64,000 nucleotides of DNA from Chloranthus sessilifolius (GCA_021018995.1 CM037586.1:6050328-6114327), one strand, 5' to 3'. Numbered from the stretch's first letter, positions 25,159 to 37,380 are shown. Numbers and translations: made by a program. The notes: a model not told the origin generated them from the sequence alone.

Positions 25159-27673
25159 TGTAATAGCCCGAAAAATTACGCGTTAAACAGTGACCTCGGG
25201 ATCCGAGCCCGACTGGTCATAGGTTTGACCAAATGGGAGTTCAATAGTTGACATAGGGTGCAATGAACGAATGAGATGTGAAAATTTAAGTGAATGTGTA
25301 GAAAGTGAGGTAAATCAGGAGTCACATATACCTATTCTGGTGTATGTGCTCAACACACAAGCTAGAGGAGAGATAAAAGGATTTAATAACCCTAAAAATC
25401 AATGTTTGAGTTGTTGGAAAGAGTTAAGAAGAGAAAGAGAGGAGTAAAGAAGGGTGAGTGATCAAGGAGTTATTGCAACTGATTGGAAGGGGGATTTAAG
25501 CATCTAACGCTGGATTCAACGCGAAGGATCCGCTAGAAGCAAAGCTGGAAACCCTAGCCCTTCCAACCACTTGATTTAATCAATTTGAGATTGACTGAAG
25601 GTAAAATTCTTGTAGATTAAATGCATAGATTAAAAGGTTTAATTGTAATTAGAAATAGCTAAAATCATAGAATAATGGCTTAGAAGAGAAAGAAAAATTT
25701 GTTGGAAGAAGACTGGGAAGAACAGCCCAAGAGGGGGTTGAATCTGGCCAATTTGATTAATCGAAATTGAGATTCGATTAATCGATTTTCGCCAGGAAGT
25801 TGAAAGGTCAAAGAACTCGAATTCGATTAATCGAACTGAGTTTCGATTAATCGACTTTGATTTTCGATTAATCGATTTTGGTGTCGATTAATCGACTGAG
25901 AACCTCCAGTAGACTCCAGTGGATGGAGGAAAAGGACCTCGGGAAATCGACTAGTCGAAATGGAATTTCGATTAATCGATTTCGAATTTCGATTAATCGA
26001 TTTGGGATCGATTAATCGATTTTAGAAATTCGATTACTCGAATTGAGAATCGAATGGATAGAGTAGAGAATTTCTATTAATCGAATGGGAATCTCGATTA
26101 ATCGATTTTGGGAATCGATTAATCGATTTTGAATTTCGATTAATCGATTTTGGGAATCGATTAATCGAATCAGATTCGATTAATCGACTTTGGAGTTCGA
26201 TTAATCATCGTGCTGCGATTTTGTTGACATTTTAATTTGACTTCAAGATTCTTGGGGGGGTCTTGGACCTTCCTTGTTACTTCTTTAATGATGTGTTGCA
26301 TGTGTTATGTTGTACCATAGGTGGTACGTGTGAACTTGGGCACAAGGAGCCTCGTGAGACCTTGATGCGTAATTGATCAGAGACTTGAGGTAGGGAACAC
26401 CTTGAACATGTACTTTAATTCGCAAGAGCATGTATGTAGTGATATAGAATCAAATTGAAAACTGTTGTATTGCTTAAAGTTTTGTGAAAAATGTGTGTGT
26501 GTGACATCAATAAGAGCATCTAATAATGAGCCATCCCCAGGGGATGAGGAAGTGAAGTAATAAGAGCATCAGGTGTGACGCAAGTGAATAGATACATCCC
26601 AGGGATGTATCTAAGATTGAATAATGTCTGATAGGGCCTAACTGATATAAGATACATCACTTACACAGTGAATAACTATATGTAAAGCACCTAATATTTT
26701 TATTATTTGAGGTTTGATAGGATACCCCACCGACGTGGCGAGATACCCACGACTGACGCTGCAGGATATCCGTGACCGATACGTGGCATAAACCGGTCAG
26801 GGCTTATCCGTACCTGGAGATAAGTTGAAACCGCGCCACCGATCCCCAGGGGAAAGGGGCTTGGGTACTATTTGAATTCCCAGGGAATACGTTTAAAAAC
26901 TGTCTATATAGATGACGATGAAGGATATCTCATCGGGGCTCGATGCTATATTGCTCTGGGATTACTTAAGTTGAAAGGTTAAATTTTGCTTTAAGCCTAC
27001 TCAATGTCATTCATGATAAATTAAAAGACATGTGTAAACTACCAATAAAATATAATTCCTTTTCAACTGTTTTTCTCAGCAACTGCATAGACACATCATG
27101 CATAAGCATATCATGGAATATATGTGAGGTTTTAATCTATATGTTCACTGTGTTTTGTTCCCTATTGAGCTAGGATGTAGCTCACCCCTTAGACTATACG
27201 TCGCAAGTCCACTATTAGCAGCTGCTGAGGCTTCAGGGGACGTTGACCCTGGTGAGTCGGACCTTACACCTGGTGACGAGTTGGAGCCACCTCCTGAGGA
27301 CTTCTTCTAGAGGACTCCGTTGTGCATCTTTGAGAGTTTTTGTGAGCTTGTTTGGTACGGCTTGGTATGTCAAGCCTTGTTTTTGAAAAATAATGTAATT
27401 AAATTATGAAATTATTCTTTTGGGACGAACCATCTGTGATGATCGACGATCATCGATGGTTCGGATCGGTTCTCCATTCATGCAGGGGCATGAAGGTAGA
27501 ACCGTCTTTTGATCAGTATTTAAAGAGTAAATTATTTCCGCAATCATTGTTATCATTTTCAGTCCATTTATATTGCTTGATATACCAGTGTTCCGTGCTT
27601 AGCCAAGGGGCATGGTCAAGATGATCATGCTGATGACACGGGTTTCGGGGTGCCAAAAATTCGGGTTGTCACA
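25159..27673 (+). mobile_element. Solo LTR of a Ty3/gypsy element (2,515 bp), TSD ATTAA
   Basis: Bounded by TGTAATAGCCCGAA and TTCGGGTTGTCACA, with exact ATTAA on both sides (25154-25158 and 27674-27678). No coding sequence. Phrases such as gacctcgggatccgagcc near the start and gagctaggatgtagctcacccctt near 27168 resemble Tekay/Del-type chromovirus LTRs as I remember them. It arose by recombination between two LTRs and loss of the interior. Positions 580-1060 of the LTR hold the TCGATTAATCGA array. Confidence 0.9.
25754..26215. repeat. About 18 copies of TCGATTAATCGA-type palindrome
   Basis: Words such as ttcgattaatcgaa, tcgattaatcga and variants (ctagtcga, cgattactcg) recur with irregular 15-40-bp spacing over 460 bp of the solo LTR. 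The core TCGATTAATCGA is a perfect 12-bp palindrome. Confidence 0.95.
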
Positions 27674-27729
27674 ATTAATGTTGTGAGATCATTTAAACAC
27701 CGAATTAGTATTGAAATGATGGTTAGGGG

Positions 27730-27892
27730 CAAGGATCAAAATTTCGGGTTTCATTTCGATTTCGGAGGGGACGAAAACTGATATTTTGGACCGAAATTTC
27801 AACCCCATACAAAAATGACCAATATTTCGGTCCCAAATTATCGTTTCGGTGGCGACCGAAACTGATAATTTCAACTGAAATTTTGATCCTTG
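27730..27892. mobile_element. hAT-like foldback MITE with CCGAAATTTCGG words, TSD GTTAGGGG
   Basis: Starts CAAGGATCAAAATTTCGG and ends with its complement CTGAAATTTTGATCCTTG (one mismatch), flanked by exact 8-bp repeats GTTAGGGG at 27722-27729 and 27893-27900. Interior is made of tttcggt/accgaaa words. 163 bp. Confidence 0.9.
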
Positions 27893-28165
27893 GTTAGGGG
27901 AGTAGGTCCCTTTAGAAAAGTATCTGTAAACACCAAAATGGTATTTAAATAATCTTAAACCATCAATGATTTAAGGTGTGGGTGATTCGTACTTTCGAAG
28001 TGATAGATCCCTGAAATTCTAGTATCCTAGATTTGTCTAGCGATGATATAGAGAATAAATAATAAAAATAAAATAATCATCACTACACACGAAATTTTTA
28101 CGTGAAAAATTCAAAGAGAAAAATCACGGGATCTATGCCAGATCCAAGGCAACAAATACACTATG

Positions 28166-31059
28166 TGTCACGACCCAGAATCCTTACCCGATATCGAGGG
28201 CCTAGAATTCTGTGTTATGACCCCGCATGCTGGTTAAGGCAATAAGCGGACATACACATAATCTATAAATTGACTTAGCATATGGATTGAGGCATGTAAG
28301 ATATCATTAAAAATAATTGACTCATAAATTAATAACGAAAAAATATAACAATAATAATGAAGTATTTAATCCTAACCATGCATTTAGGATATCAAATCAA
28401 AATCAGTTTCAGATAGGGTAAAACGGTCTCAAATGTAAACTCACACAATATATCAAGGCTAAAACAAGTCTCTCAAGAAATAATGAAAACTAGAGTAAAA
28501 GGGTTCTCAATGCTGGTAAAAATCACGGATCTACGCCTCATCAAGGTGGTAGCCGACATCCTTGTTTATATGGGCCATCTCCGGATCAGCAGCTTTCAAA
28601 TCATTAAGGACAGGATAAGCAGAATCTTCACCTGGAATTGTTAGATTTTGGGAGGGGGGTGAGTTTACTCAATCACAGAATCGGCCGGGTTGCACAATCG
28701 ATCCACCATAACTTACTCGTGGGCGTGTGCAATCGCTGAATTATGCATTTTAAAATATAACCAACATCTTAAATAAATGAAATAAACTTATCCATAATTC
28801 ATAGACTATCATAATCAAGACTGGAAAATATACTAATATAACATGAAGAGTGCATGATGCTTCTATTTTCTTATCTCTTTTCCTATTTGTCTCATCAACT
28901 TAACATACGTGACATATCGTAAGTCTTATTAATTACTCCATACGCCTACACAACGTACTTCGCATCTTATCTTATTTAAACGATCTGTGCCAGGATCGCT
29001 GCTCGAGCCTACCTAACCTCCATATCATAACATAAACCACCATCCAGCCAGATGAGGTTGCCGGCATAGTAACCACGATGTCCCCTTAGTTCGAGACAAG
29101 GCTATAATGTCCTTAAGACCCGTCTTGGCTGCAGACGTTAAGCCCTTACGGTGGCTAGTAAGGTATGACACGTGTAGAAACTTAATTTATTTTTAGCTGG
29201 CCTTCACAGCGTATCTTAGCATATCATAACATTATTCGGTTCTGGGCTTAGGTCCCCGCCCCGATTTTATATTTGCGTGGGCTTAAGTCCCCACTTTCTT
29301 AATATATATATGTGTCTTAACATATTCTTTTCTCATTTTTTTCTTAAAACTTAGTTAGAATAGGCCACGGTGCGATAGGCTTCACTAAACCACGTTTTCC
29401 AAGGGACGGGTTCCGTAGTAACCTAGATGTACTTCGTATGGTATCCCATACTACCATAGAGGGGTTGCATCCATACATGGATGCCTATATTTCAAGTTCC
29501 ACATGACCGTGAAAGAAACCCCACCGTGACGAAGGCTTAAGTCATGTGTCATATTTTATTCTTAACTTATATGCGTATACCCTATCGTGATTTTCTATAT
29601 GATGAATGTCATATGATAATGGTGAACATATATAAGAATGAATTATAACATAAACCTTAAACATTTCATATTTTTGAAGAAAATTAATAAAGAGCATAAC
29701 ATATGAAATATTAAAGTAAAACAGAAAATAAGAAATATTTAACTATATTTATTTTACAATAGTGTTGAAACTATACTTCATTAAAGTTAATTATATTCAT
29801 GAAATTTAGTGATTGACTGGTATAGTGATCCAACATATTTTAAAATTCTAAAGGAGCGCATGTGTCAATTCAAGAATTGTATGAGGCTTAGAGGAGGTAA
29901 TAGAATGGTAAGTATTGAAAAGCGTCCATATTTGACCCCTTAAACTTTAGATTGTTATTCGATACAAGCTATTTAATGTATTTTATTTAATCTTAGGGAT
30001 TTATAAGTCTAGAGATAAGTTTAGCATAAAGTAGTCAAAGAGTTAAAAAAATAATGTCAAACCCGTGTAACCTTGGATCATCTAAAACGTATCCCGACTT
30101 GCAGCTCAATTTTGACTTTAAAAATATTAAATTCGTGAAATTACTATTTCAGACAAAGTTGTAGATCTCGTTGTCTTCTTTCCAATGCCGCAAGAATCAT
30201 GTCAATCCGAGTTCGGGGTAAAAAGTTATGGCCAAAATACCGAGGCTGTGTCTGTTGAAGAGTTTGGCCGAATTTCACGAAAATCTGGGAAAAACGATCC
30301 TATCGATTTTGGGCCTAATTTCTATGTTTTTAAGACCCGAAATTTATCAAAATTTAAGGAAAAATTAGGGTTTTCTTTTTAAGAAATAACTAAATAATTT
30401 AAGATGGATTTAGAGGCACCCACCTGTTGAAGTGTGTTTCGAATCCTACGATGATTTGGGTTGATGGAGATCGGATTCGAAAGACGATATGCCCGAGTCT
30501 TTTCACGAGAATTCCTTTCTTACGATAAATTGGTCGCGGCGATGAGAAACTTTAATGGTGTAAGATTCTCTGATAAGATCGAAAATCGATGAAGATCCGA
30601 CGAGGAATTATGAAAGATGGCACTGTCAGAGCTTTTGCAGAGAAGAGGGGATAAAGAAAGACAACTGAGAGAAGAAGTAAATATATATCTAATTCCTTGT
30701 ATAGGTTACGTAAGTAGAATTCATACGTGACTTGAAAAGCTTGAGAAGAGGTTTTGCTCCAGCGCTTTGTGTAAGCACAAAGGTAAATGGTGATTCTCTC
30801 CCGAATTTACAGTTGTGCCCTTTAACCCGCTTCACTCTTCAAACAGGCATAACTTTTTATATTCTTATCGAAAATTGACAAATTATATATCATTGGAATC
30901 GTATCGACGAGTACTCCGCATTGAGTCTAATATTGATATATAAAAAAAATCAGACTATTTCTAAAGTGAGTATATTCCTGTGTGGAGCGTTAGCACCACG
31001 CACTGTGTGGTACATCATCTAATACCATTAAATAAAATTCAAAAATCTGAGTTATTACA
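28166..31059 (-). mobile_element. Solo LTR of a gypsy-type element (2,894 bp), TSD CTATG
   Basis: On the minus strand starts TGTAATAACTCAGATTTTTG and ends GGATTCTGGGTCGTGACA. Exact CTATG flanks at 28161-28165 and 31060-31064. No coding sequence. Nested in the copia-like LTR 28004-31778. Confidence 0.9.
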
Positions 31060-31504
31060 CTATGAGTTCAAAGGTTACAAAAAGTATCGAATGATTGCAG
31101 ACACACTAGTCCTATCAAACATTCCCAAACCACAACGCTAGATTCCATTACGCGTCCTCATAGATTCCCAATTTGTCGCCTTCAACCACCGAATCACACG
31201 ATAATCCACTCATGTTCAGACGAGCCACAACAGTACCTCAAATTCCACTAAGGCCACTCAATTCCACGAGCCAATACACACTTGAGATCTCAAGTGCAAT
31301 ATTTTTTCAAAAGGATAAAAATAGAATAAAAGTCTTTGAATCACAATGAAGATCTGATAAATAGTTTCAAAGGCAAGAGGATTCTCTTCTCTCTTAGAAC
31401 GGCAGGGGAGTTTGGTATGTAGAGAGATAAGATAAACAAAGAATCCCCTAAGGAGTATTTATATTACTTTTTAAAACCCTAAAAGAAGTAAGAAAGATTC
31501 CTTT

Positions 31505-31625
31505 TTATAGAAATAATCTCAAGGGGTTAACCACCAAATCAAAGGTGATTAACCAAGTTTCTTTTCATGGTCAACTATCAAAGTTTTGGTGGTTAACCAC
31601 GAAACGAAACGTGATCAATCGTTAA
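31505..31625. repeat. GTGGTTAACCAC-type palindromes in copia-like LTR
   Basis: Words ggttaaccacc, gtgattaaccaa, tggtcaacta, gtggttaaccac and gtgatcaatcgtt within 120 bp. GTGGTTAACCAC is a perfect 12-bp palindrome. Located 150-270 bp from the presumed LTR start (minus strand). Confidence 0.8.
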
Positions 31626-32027
31626 AAAGTAACTTTTATGGGATAGACTCTTTGTAAAACACAAACACATATGAATCAGTATTATTCATCATACATCACA
31701 CGATTCACACATAATAGGTTAAATTTGGCAACACATAGGAGTGAACCACTAGATTATCATAGATCGTGACAATAGATCTAACAATCCCCAAAAATAGACT
31801 TTTAGGGGAGATTTAAACTATCTGATTTGTGGACTTTAATATCAGCCATTATTTTCATTTTTAATGGTTGGTATTAAATAACATCGGTCAAATGGTTGAC
31901 ATTCACTTATGGGAATGTTTTTTTGAACTGAGTTATGTTCCAATGATAGATTGTCACTTGGACAATTTAGATTGATCGCAAATGTTCATCACATGGCAAA
32001 ATGATAATCACACTTCAATGGTGTGAG

Positions 32028-32290
32028 AAAGGTATCAAATTTTGGTTGATACTGATATGTACTGGTATCTCGTATCAGGTATCCGATATCATATCGGCCA
32101 ATACGTATCGGGTATGAGCCGATACATCTTGATTTCGACCTAGACGTTTTCTTGTTCTTTTTTTTTAATGCAAGGCCGATACGTATCGGTATCGGCCGAT
32201 ACGTATCGGTATCGGCCGATACATATCGGCCGATTCGTATCGGTCTTGGCCAAATCAATACTTGAGACTGATACCGACTTTGATATTTTA
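32028..32290. mobile_element. hAT-like foldback MITE with CGATACGTATCG words, TSD GGTGTGAG
   Basis: Exact 8-bp repeats GGTGTGAG at 32020-32027 and 32291-32298. Terminus AAAGGTATCAAATTTTGG pairs with the right end GACTTTGATATTTTA imperfectly. Interior repeats cggccgatacgtatcggtat three times. 263 bp. It sits inside MITE copy B. Confidence 0.9.
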
Positions 32291-32360
32291 GGTGTGAGAT
32301 TAAAAGTCTAACTTTATTAGTATAAATTCTTTTAAATGTTGGTCAAGAGCTATTACCCCT

Positions 32361-32858
32361 TTTTTAAAAAAAACAAAGAAGATAAACTCAATTTGCGCTT
32401 GGACCAGTCCTTGTGGAGTATAGTGCCCCACTCGTGTCAGAAGTAATTTATCCACACGTGGGATGATATTGTACCCATTTAATTAAACGGAGCCATTTCG
32501 AACCCACGACCATGGGATCAGCAGATCTAAGTGGCGAAACCGTCGTTATAACCTGTCGTGATGGGGTAAATGCATTTGGTTTTGCCACATCAGCTACTAA
32601 TTCACTTTGTCTAATTTCGTGAACTCCCGAATGAGCCCTTAGGATTATTTGGATAAAATATAAGAAAATGGAAGAAAAGTATTTATTTTATCCAACATTT
32701 ACTCGTAGATTCTTAGCTAACAAGATTCCTTTGTTTTTCATTATTTTTCGTTCTTTGAATAACTATATGGACAGGCTGAAACTTGTTGGATTAATCAAAA
32801 TTTAGTCTTAACTATGTTTAAGTTTTTCGAGGCCTCGGAATAAATAAAATCCAAAGGT
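32361..32858. other. Intergenic, possible tRNA-like SINE remnant
   Basis: On the minus strand 32480-32530 reads as a B-box-like gggttcgaaat; no A box, tail or TSD could be matched, so no SINE is called. No gene seen. Confidence 0.3.
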
Positions 32859-32866
32859 ATCCTTAT

Positions 32867-33097
32867 TATGGTATAAAAAATGATCCGATACCAATACTTA
32901 TCGATATTTCAACTCAGAAATCGATACTGTATCGGTCCATATAGGCTTATATCGGCCGATATATATTGGGTATTGGCCGATACCTCTATTTCCTTTTTCT
33001 TTTTTTATAAAATAGGCCGATATGTATCAATATTGGTTGAGTTGTATCGGTCCTCCAAGGACTGATACTCAATACCAAATCCGATTTGGACACCTTA
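32867..33097. mobile_element. hAT-like CGATACG MITE, diverged
   Basis: Right terminus TTTGGACACCTTA and left TATGGTATAAAA; flanks ATCCTTAT and ATCCTCGT match at 6 of 8 bases. Interior includes tatcggccgata, gccgatacctctattt and the hairpin tatcggtcctccaaggactgata shared with other members. Confidence 0.65.
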
Positions 33098-34490
33098 ATC
33101 CTCGTAAGAATTTTTTTTTAGGGTACACTTTGCATCCAACTGTGGAAAGGCTAATCATAAGCTTGATATTCTTCGATGCCATGTGGTAGTAGCATTTTGT
33201 ATGGAAAATTCGATGCCCAATTATTCGAAAGGGTGCTGAAATGCCACCTTTAAGAGTCGGTATAGGGTGTTGATCACTTAACATTGTAACCGAAAGTTGG
33301 CAGATACGAGTATTCCAAATTTGTTTGTTATTTGTGACATTTTTAGATTGATGAATCGTAGGGTATACGTGAAGTGAGTACGATCTTCAATGCTCACATA
33401 GAGAGCCATCTGATATCAACTCTACTGCAATACCTAAAGTTGGATTCGATTCCAAAGGTGCACAAGCAGTGGCCAGTGGGTTAAAAAGCTGACGCAACTT
33501 CCACTAAAAAAAAAAGTTTTATTATAGGATATATGGTTATTCTACCGTCCGATACATATCCGATGGTTGGTAGTTAGAGCATGTGGCTGACGTCAAAAGG
33601 ATTCACTCAACCTTATGGTATGTGGCACCTTTATTTACAAGCCAAGATTCTTGCTTATTCTTGCTTTTCAAGTTTCAACCTTGGTTAATTTCAGATGATG
33701 TGGTTGGTTGCTTTCTATCAGATTAGGGACGTAGTTTTTTCGTCCTAATCTGTTTTAATAGATTATTGGTGTGCTATCATATGGTCAAATTTTATATGTC
33801 ACACATCTAAAAAAAAAAGAATTACAAACATACATTAAATGTGCTTATGCTGTTAAAGAAAGAGGTGGTTCTTGGATCATGATAGGCCATAATCTCATGA
33901 CCTGTGGTAGTAAAAAGAGGGTACAAATTATGTTGTAGACGATTAAGTTGAGGACCTTGAGGTTAGGGTATCTATGTTCGCGCCCATGCAATCTCTAAGG
34001 ACGCCTACCTTAAAAATCGGTCGAAACCAGTAGACTGCTTCAAAACAGACAATCTAGATCGTTAGGGCTACGCTTTTTGGATCTGTGCCATGTGGAATCG
34101 AAACTGATCGTCTGATGGTATGTTTATGGTCTCAAGATCTCATGTGTGGAAGACTGGAACGAAACATTATCTCTATCGTCTGATTTAAAGGAATCAATGA
34201 TTTTTGGCATGGGTGCTTTTCAAGATTCTCTGAGCGTATGTAAAGATACCCAAAAGGTTAATAGGCATAGTTAAAACTACTGTCATAAGATTAAGACTTT
34301 GGAGACGATGAAGGGTTACAATCTTCCAGAAATCCTACTGTCATAAGATTGAAGTTTAGGGTCAAAAACGATTTTCATCATCTAAATAAAAAAGTCAAAC
34401 AGTTTAAGCATGTAAAACTCTGATTTAAAAGGAAAAATCTCAGGTTGCAAATAAATGAAACCTAAACTGATAAAAGATAATAAGAATAAT
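33098..34490. other. Intergenic, no gene seen
   Basis: AT-rich, short frames only. 34060-34230 (catgtggaatcgaa...atcgtctgatttaaag) shares words with 37255-37300, 39400-39500 and 7780-7870, so an old dispersed repeat is likely. A duplicated phrase actgtcataagatt occurs at 34278 and 34339. Confidence 0.4.
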
Positions 34491-34930
34491 GGCTCCTGAC
34501 CGACGTTTAAACACCACTTAGTGTTTGAATGATCCATCACAGTTAAAAATCAAATTTTTGATCTCACACTATGAAGTGTAATTTACTATTAAGCAATGTG
34601 GCTTAGATTTATGATCAATCTAAATTATTCAAGTGGTAATCAATCATTGAGAAATGTTTTAGCCAAAGAATGATGTCCACAAGTGGACGTGAACCATCCG
34701 ATTGGTGAATTTGAATATCGGCCGTTAAAACTAAACACAATGGCTGGAATTAGGGTGCCAAGATTTGATGATTAAAATCTCTCAAAAAAACTGATTTTTT
34801 GATGCATGGCCTTTCAACTTATAATCTATCACTTTGATGGTGTGGATTACCCACATCTTAATCCTATCAATGATATTCGAATTATTACTTAAATGACTTT
34901 TAAAAGAGTGGTGCCCAAGAAAATATATGG
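34491..34930 (+). mobile_element. MITE family, copy C (uninterrupted)
   Basis: The best complete copy: starts ggctcctgaccgacgtttaaacacca, contains caagtggtaatcaatcattga, gaaccatccgattggtgaa, tatcggccgttaaaact and ataatctatcactttgatggtgtgg, and ends attacttaaatgacttttaaaagagtgg. The ends are imperfectly complementary. No coding capacity, no clear TSD, superfamily not assigned. Confidence 0.65.
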
Positions 34931-34944
34931 TACTCGATAGCAAG

Positions 34945-35045
34945 GTATCAAAAGTCAGTCGATACCGATACGTGTCGGTTTTCGGCCAAACTTATTCTTA
35001 TCAGTATTCCGTATCGGGTTTCGGCCGATACGTCTAGGTTTTAAT
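34945..35045. mobile_element. hAT-like CGATACG MITE, right end unclear
   Basis: Left terminus caaggtatcaaaag, then gtcgataccgatacgtgtcggttttcgg and cggccgatacgtct. No right terminal repeat or TSD found. Confidence 0.5.
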
Positions 35046-36160
35046 CGAGATTTTAGTTTCTTTAAATAAAAAATAAAAATAAATAAATAAATAAATAAGT
35101 TATGATAAGAGTGATTGTCAGTTTTGTACACATGACCTCCATCTTTATCAACATGGTACAGGTGATATGCATAGCCGTTGGTATAGATGAGATTCAATTA
35201 AATTTAACACTTTGAATGATTTATACCATCTGATCAAGATCTTTCAAATGGAAGGTCAAAGCATGATTGGATGATACTCTATATTAAATGAACCATAATG
35301 CTTTGATCGGATGGATTGAATACTTTAAAGAGCATGATCTCTTGAACCGCTCCTGTCTGGATGACGGTATGCCACTTGTAACAAATCTGATGCCAAGCAT
35401 CCAACATTGACGACGCGTGCACCCCGGATGGTGCACAGGCCATTGCCTAAGACAAATGAGGATTTTTTTCTAATGGTTAGATGCTCACCGTTAGTCACCA
35501 AAAAATTGTAGAAAAAATTGTGGCTGTGAATTTTTCCTCAAGCTAGATTAAGACTTATGAGTTATGAAGATTTAGCAGTCAACAGGTATCGTCATATGTA
35601 TTGGTTTTGGAGGTCAACGGCTGGATACATTGAATGTAACGGCTAATAAATAAATTTAAATTTTAAAATTTAAAATTTAAAATTTGAGCTCTTATTCCTT
35701 ATATGTCACATCAAAAATAAACCCAATTGATTCAACATCATATAAGTGAGCTTTGAAAAGTCAATTGATGTGATTTACAGCCAATTTCCCATAACTCATG
35801 TAAGAGGATCGCTACCATATATGGAGAGAACAAAATATTAGTATACATCATACTAATGTGCACCGGCTGATATATATATAGGAAAATATTGGTATGCATC
35901 GTATAATAGCTACGGGTGTATCCGGTTCGATTTGGTCGATTTTTTACCCAAATTACAAATTAAATCAGTCTTAAATGATTTTTAAATTTTCAAATCATCC
36001 AACTCCTAAACCAAACAAACTCGATTTGGTTCAGTTTGGTTTGGTCCAAAAAATGCATAGCCCTAACGATAGCATGCATACTAATGTATCACTTCATTCC
36101 TATCGGTTTAGGAGTTACCAATATATATTGAAAAATCGAGATTTTCAATAAGCTTGGAAG
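35046..36160. other. Intergenic, no gene seen
   Basis: Contains simple (aaat)n at 35066-35100 and a taaaatttaaaatttaaaattt run at 35660-35685. At 35925-36065 a hAT-type MITE remnant built on ggttcgatttggt and its reverse is likely (ctacgggtgt...gcatagccct ends). Confidence 0.45.
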
Positions 36161-36362
36161 CATGGATCAAAATTTCATCCAATACCGATACATATCGGTA
36201 TCAGACCCTACCAATACGGTACATTAAATGTACCGTATCGTTCTTACACATTCAAATACCGGACGATACATTCAATGTATCGTCAGATATGGTCCGATAG
36301 CCGATACGTATCGATTTTGGGCTTAGACGATACGTAGCGATTTTTCGGCATTTTGATCCATG
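36161..36362. mobile_element. hAT-like foldback MITE with CGATACGTATCG words, TSD CTTGGAAG
   Basis: CATGGATCAAAATTTC at the left, complement GGCATTTTGATCCATG at the right, exact CTTGGAAG on both sides (36153-36160, 36363-36370). Interior has paired words: cggtacattaaatgtaccg (perfect inverted repeat) and cgatacattcaatgtatcg. 202 bp. Confidence 0.92.
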
Positions 36363-36410
36363 CTTGGAAGCCTTGGATGGGAGGAGTTTACGATGATGTG
36401 ACCCCTTCAA

Positions 36411-36618
36411 CATCAAGGGGTTAGGCGAGCTGGTCAGATACTTGCTTCCAAAAGTAAGAGACTTGAGTTTGAATCCCCTCCCCCTCTTGAGGCCACTTTA
36501 GGGATTTATATCCTGTACTGACTCGGCATGTGCTGAATTTAGAGTGCGCATGTGCCTCTGAGATTAGGCGGGTGCTTCAAGAGGCTCGAGTACTCATATT
36601 ATCAAAAAAAATTAAAAA
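36411..36618 (+). mobile_element. tRNA-derived SINE with 18-bp TSD
   Basis: Flanked by exact 18-bp direct repeats ATGATGTGACCCCTTCAA (36393-36410 and 36619-36636). Has an A-box-like ttaggcgagctgg and a B-box-like gagtttgaatccc in pol III order, and a tail tatcaaaaaaaattaaaaa. Same family as the minus-strand copy at 18200-18384. Confidence 0.92.
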
Positions 36619-36934
36619 ATGATGTGACCCCTTCAAGTATCTAGCTTAATAGACATTAAAACTGTTGAAACAGGGGAAGGGAAAGTCCAAAAAGGGGAAG
36701 GTTTTTTCCTGTGCTAGGGTTTCCTTAGTGCTGTCCAAGGGGATGATTTTTTCCCGAAAGTCTGATTTTCTAGATGACAATGCTTGTGGCACGAGTATGA
36801 GTATTACTCAATCACTTCGAGGCTCTTGTCTAACTTTTTAATACAAAATAAAATAAAATAATTATTAATGAATTTATCACCGTCAATCTTAGATCAGATG
36901 GTTCTCAAACACGTGTTGGCACTGCTGACTATAT

Positions 36935-37245
36935 GTAGGGATTTCAATGGATTGGGTTGACCCAATACCCGACCTGATATTTTAACGGGTGGGGAACATA
37001 AACTTTAAAGCCGGGCAAGAGACATCCAACCTGACCTTCGGTCGGGTGTTGCAAAAACCAGGTTGGTTCGGGCCGACCGTACAGGACCCGATATTTTATT
37101 TATTAAAAAGCATGAAAATGGGGTTGTTACTAGGTCGGGGCAGGTTGGGTTTTTTGGCCGGATTGGGTGAGGTCAGGCATATGTCATCTTCTATTGGGCA
37201 GTCAAAATTCTGGGCAGATCAAACCCGTTGACAGCTCAGTTTCAA
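36935..37245. mobile_element. hAT-type MITE built on GGGTTGACCC/GGGTCGGG words
   Basis: Ends tagggatttcaatgg and ccgttgacagctca are imperfect inverted repeats of the plant hAT 'agggctgtcaatgg' type. Interior repeats ggttgggtt, cgggtcgggt and complements. An 80-codon open frame inside is not a gene. TSD not found. Confidence 0.5.
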
Positions 37246-37372
37246 CATCTATTCTAATCGAAAATGATCTCCATCGTCTGATTTAAAGGTGGTCAATGAA
37301 TGCGACTAGGAGATGAGTCGAAAAGGCAGTCTTTATCGGGTGAGAATAACGGTATCCTGTATCCTATATCCT

Positions 37373-37380
37373 TATATATG
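37373..37380 (+). promoter_or_regulatory. Likely TATA box of the GH5 gene
   Basis: tatatatg about 50 bp upstream of the ATG at 37427. Confidence 0.45.

Larger units (their letters stand above)
24728..27720 (+). mobile_element. 400-450-bp MITE family, copy A, split by a solo LTR
   Basis: Parts 24728-25158 and 27674-27720. Family marks: ggctcc(t/c)gac start, ...taagcaxxxtxgxxcxcat, caagtggcaatccat, aagcatgcctataagt, and tgtatgatctatcactttga. The tail atttaaacacc at 27691-27701 mirrors the head catttaaactcca. A 60-bp segment (cccattgtcctttgatgtatgatctatcac) is tandemly duplicated at 25050-25149. Related copies: 27893, 34491, 38500, 41097, 42490. Confidence 0.65.
28004..31778 (-). mobile_element. 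Copia-like solo LTR, itself split by a gypsy solo LTR
   Basis: The two parts 28010-28165 and 31060-31771 together give about 870 bp. cacgaaatttttacgtgaaaaattcaaa and aaatcacgggatct at 28090-28140 are phrases common near copia LTR ends. TAGATC occurs on both sides (28004-28009 and 31773-31778) and is a candidate TSD, though a clean TG...CA boundary is not obvious, so ends are approximate. Minus orientation is suggested by a ttttggggat tract next to its right end. Confidence 0.55.
27893..32360 (-). mobile_element. MITE family copy B, split by nested LTRs and a hAT MITE
   Basis: Pieces at about 27901-28003, 31779-32027 and 32291-32360 align in order with the reverse of copies A and C: ggtgtgggtgattcgta...gtgatagatc, then ...aatatcagccatt, caatgatagattgtcacttggaca, and cacttcaatggtgtgag. 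It is interrupted by the LTR at 28004-31778 and by the hAT-like MITE at 32028-32290. Confidence 0.6.

Noticed and set aside
32480..32530. Possible tRNA gene or SINE (B-box-like gttcgaaat on the minus strand)
   Set aside because: No A box, cloverleaf, tail or TSD could be matched.
36989..37231. 80-codon frame upstream of the GH5 gene
   Set aside because: Made of GGGTT/GGTCGG MITE words, no domain.
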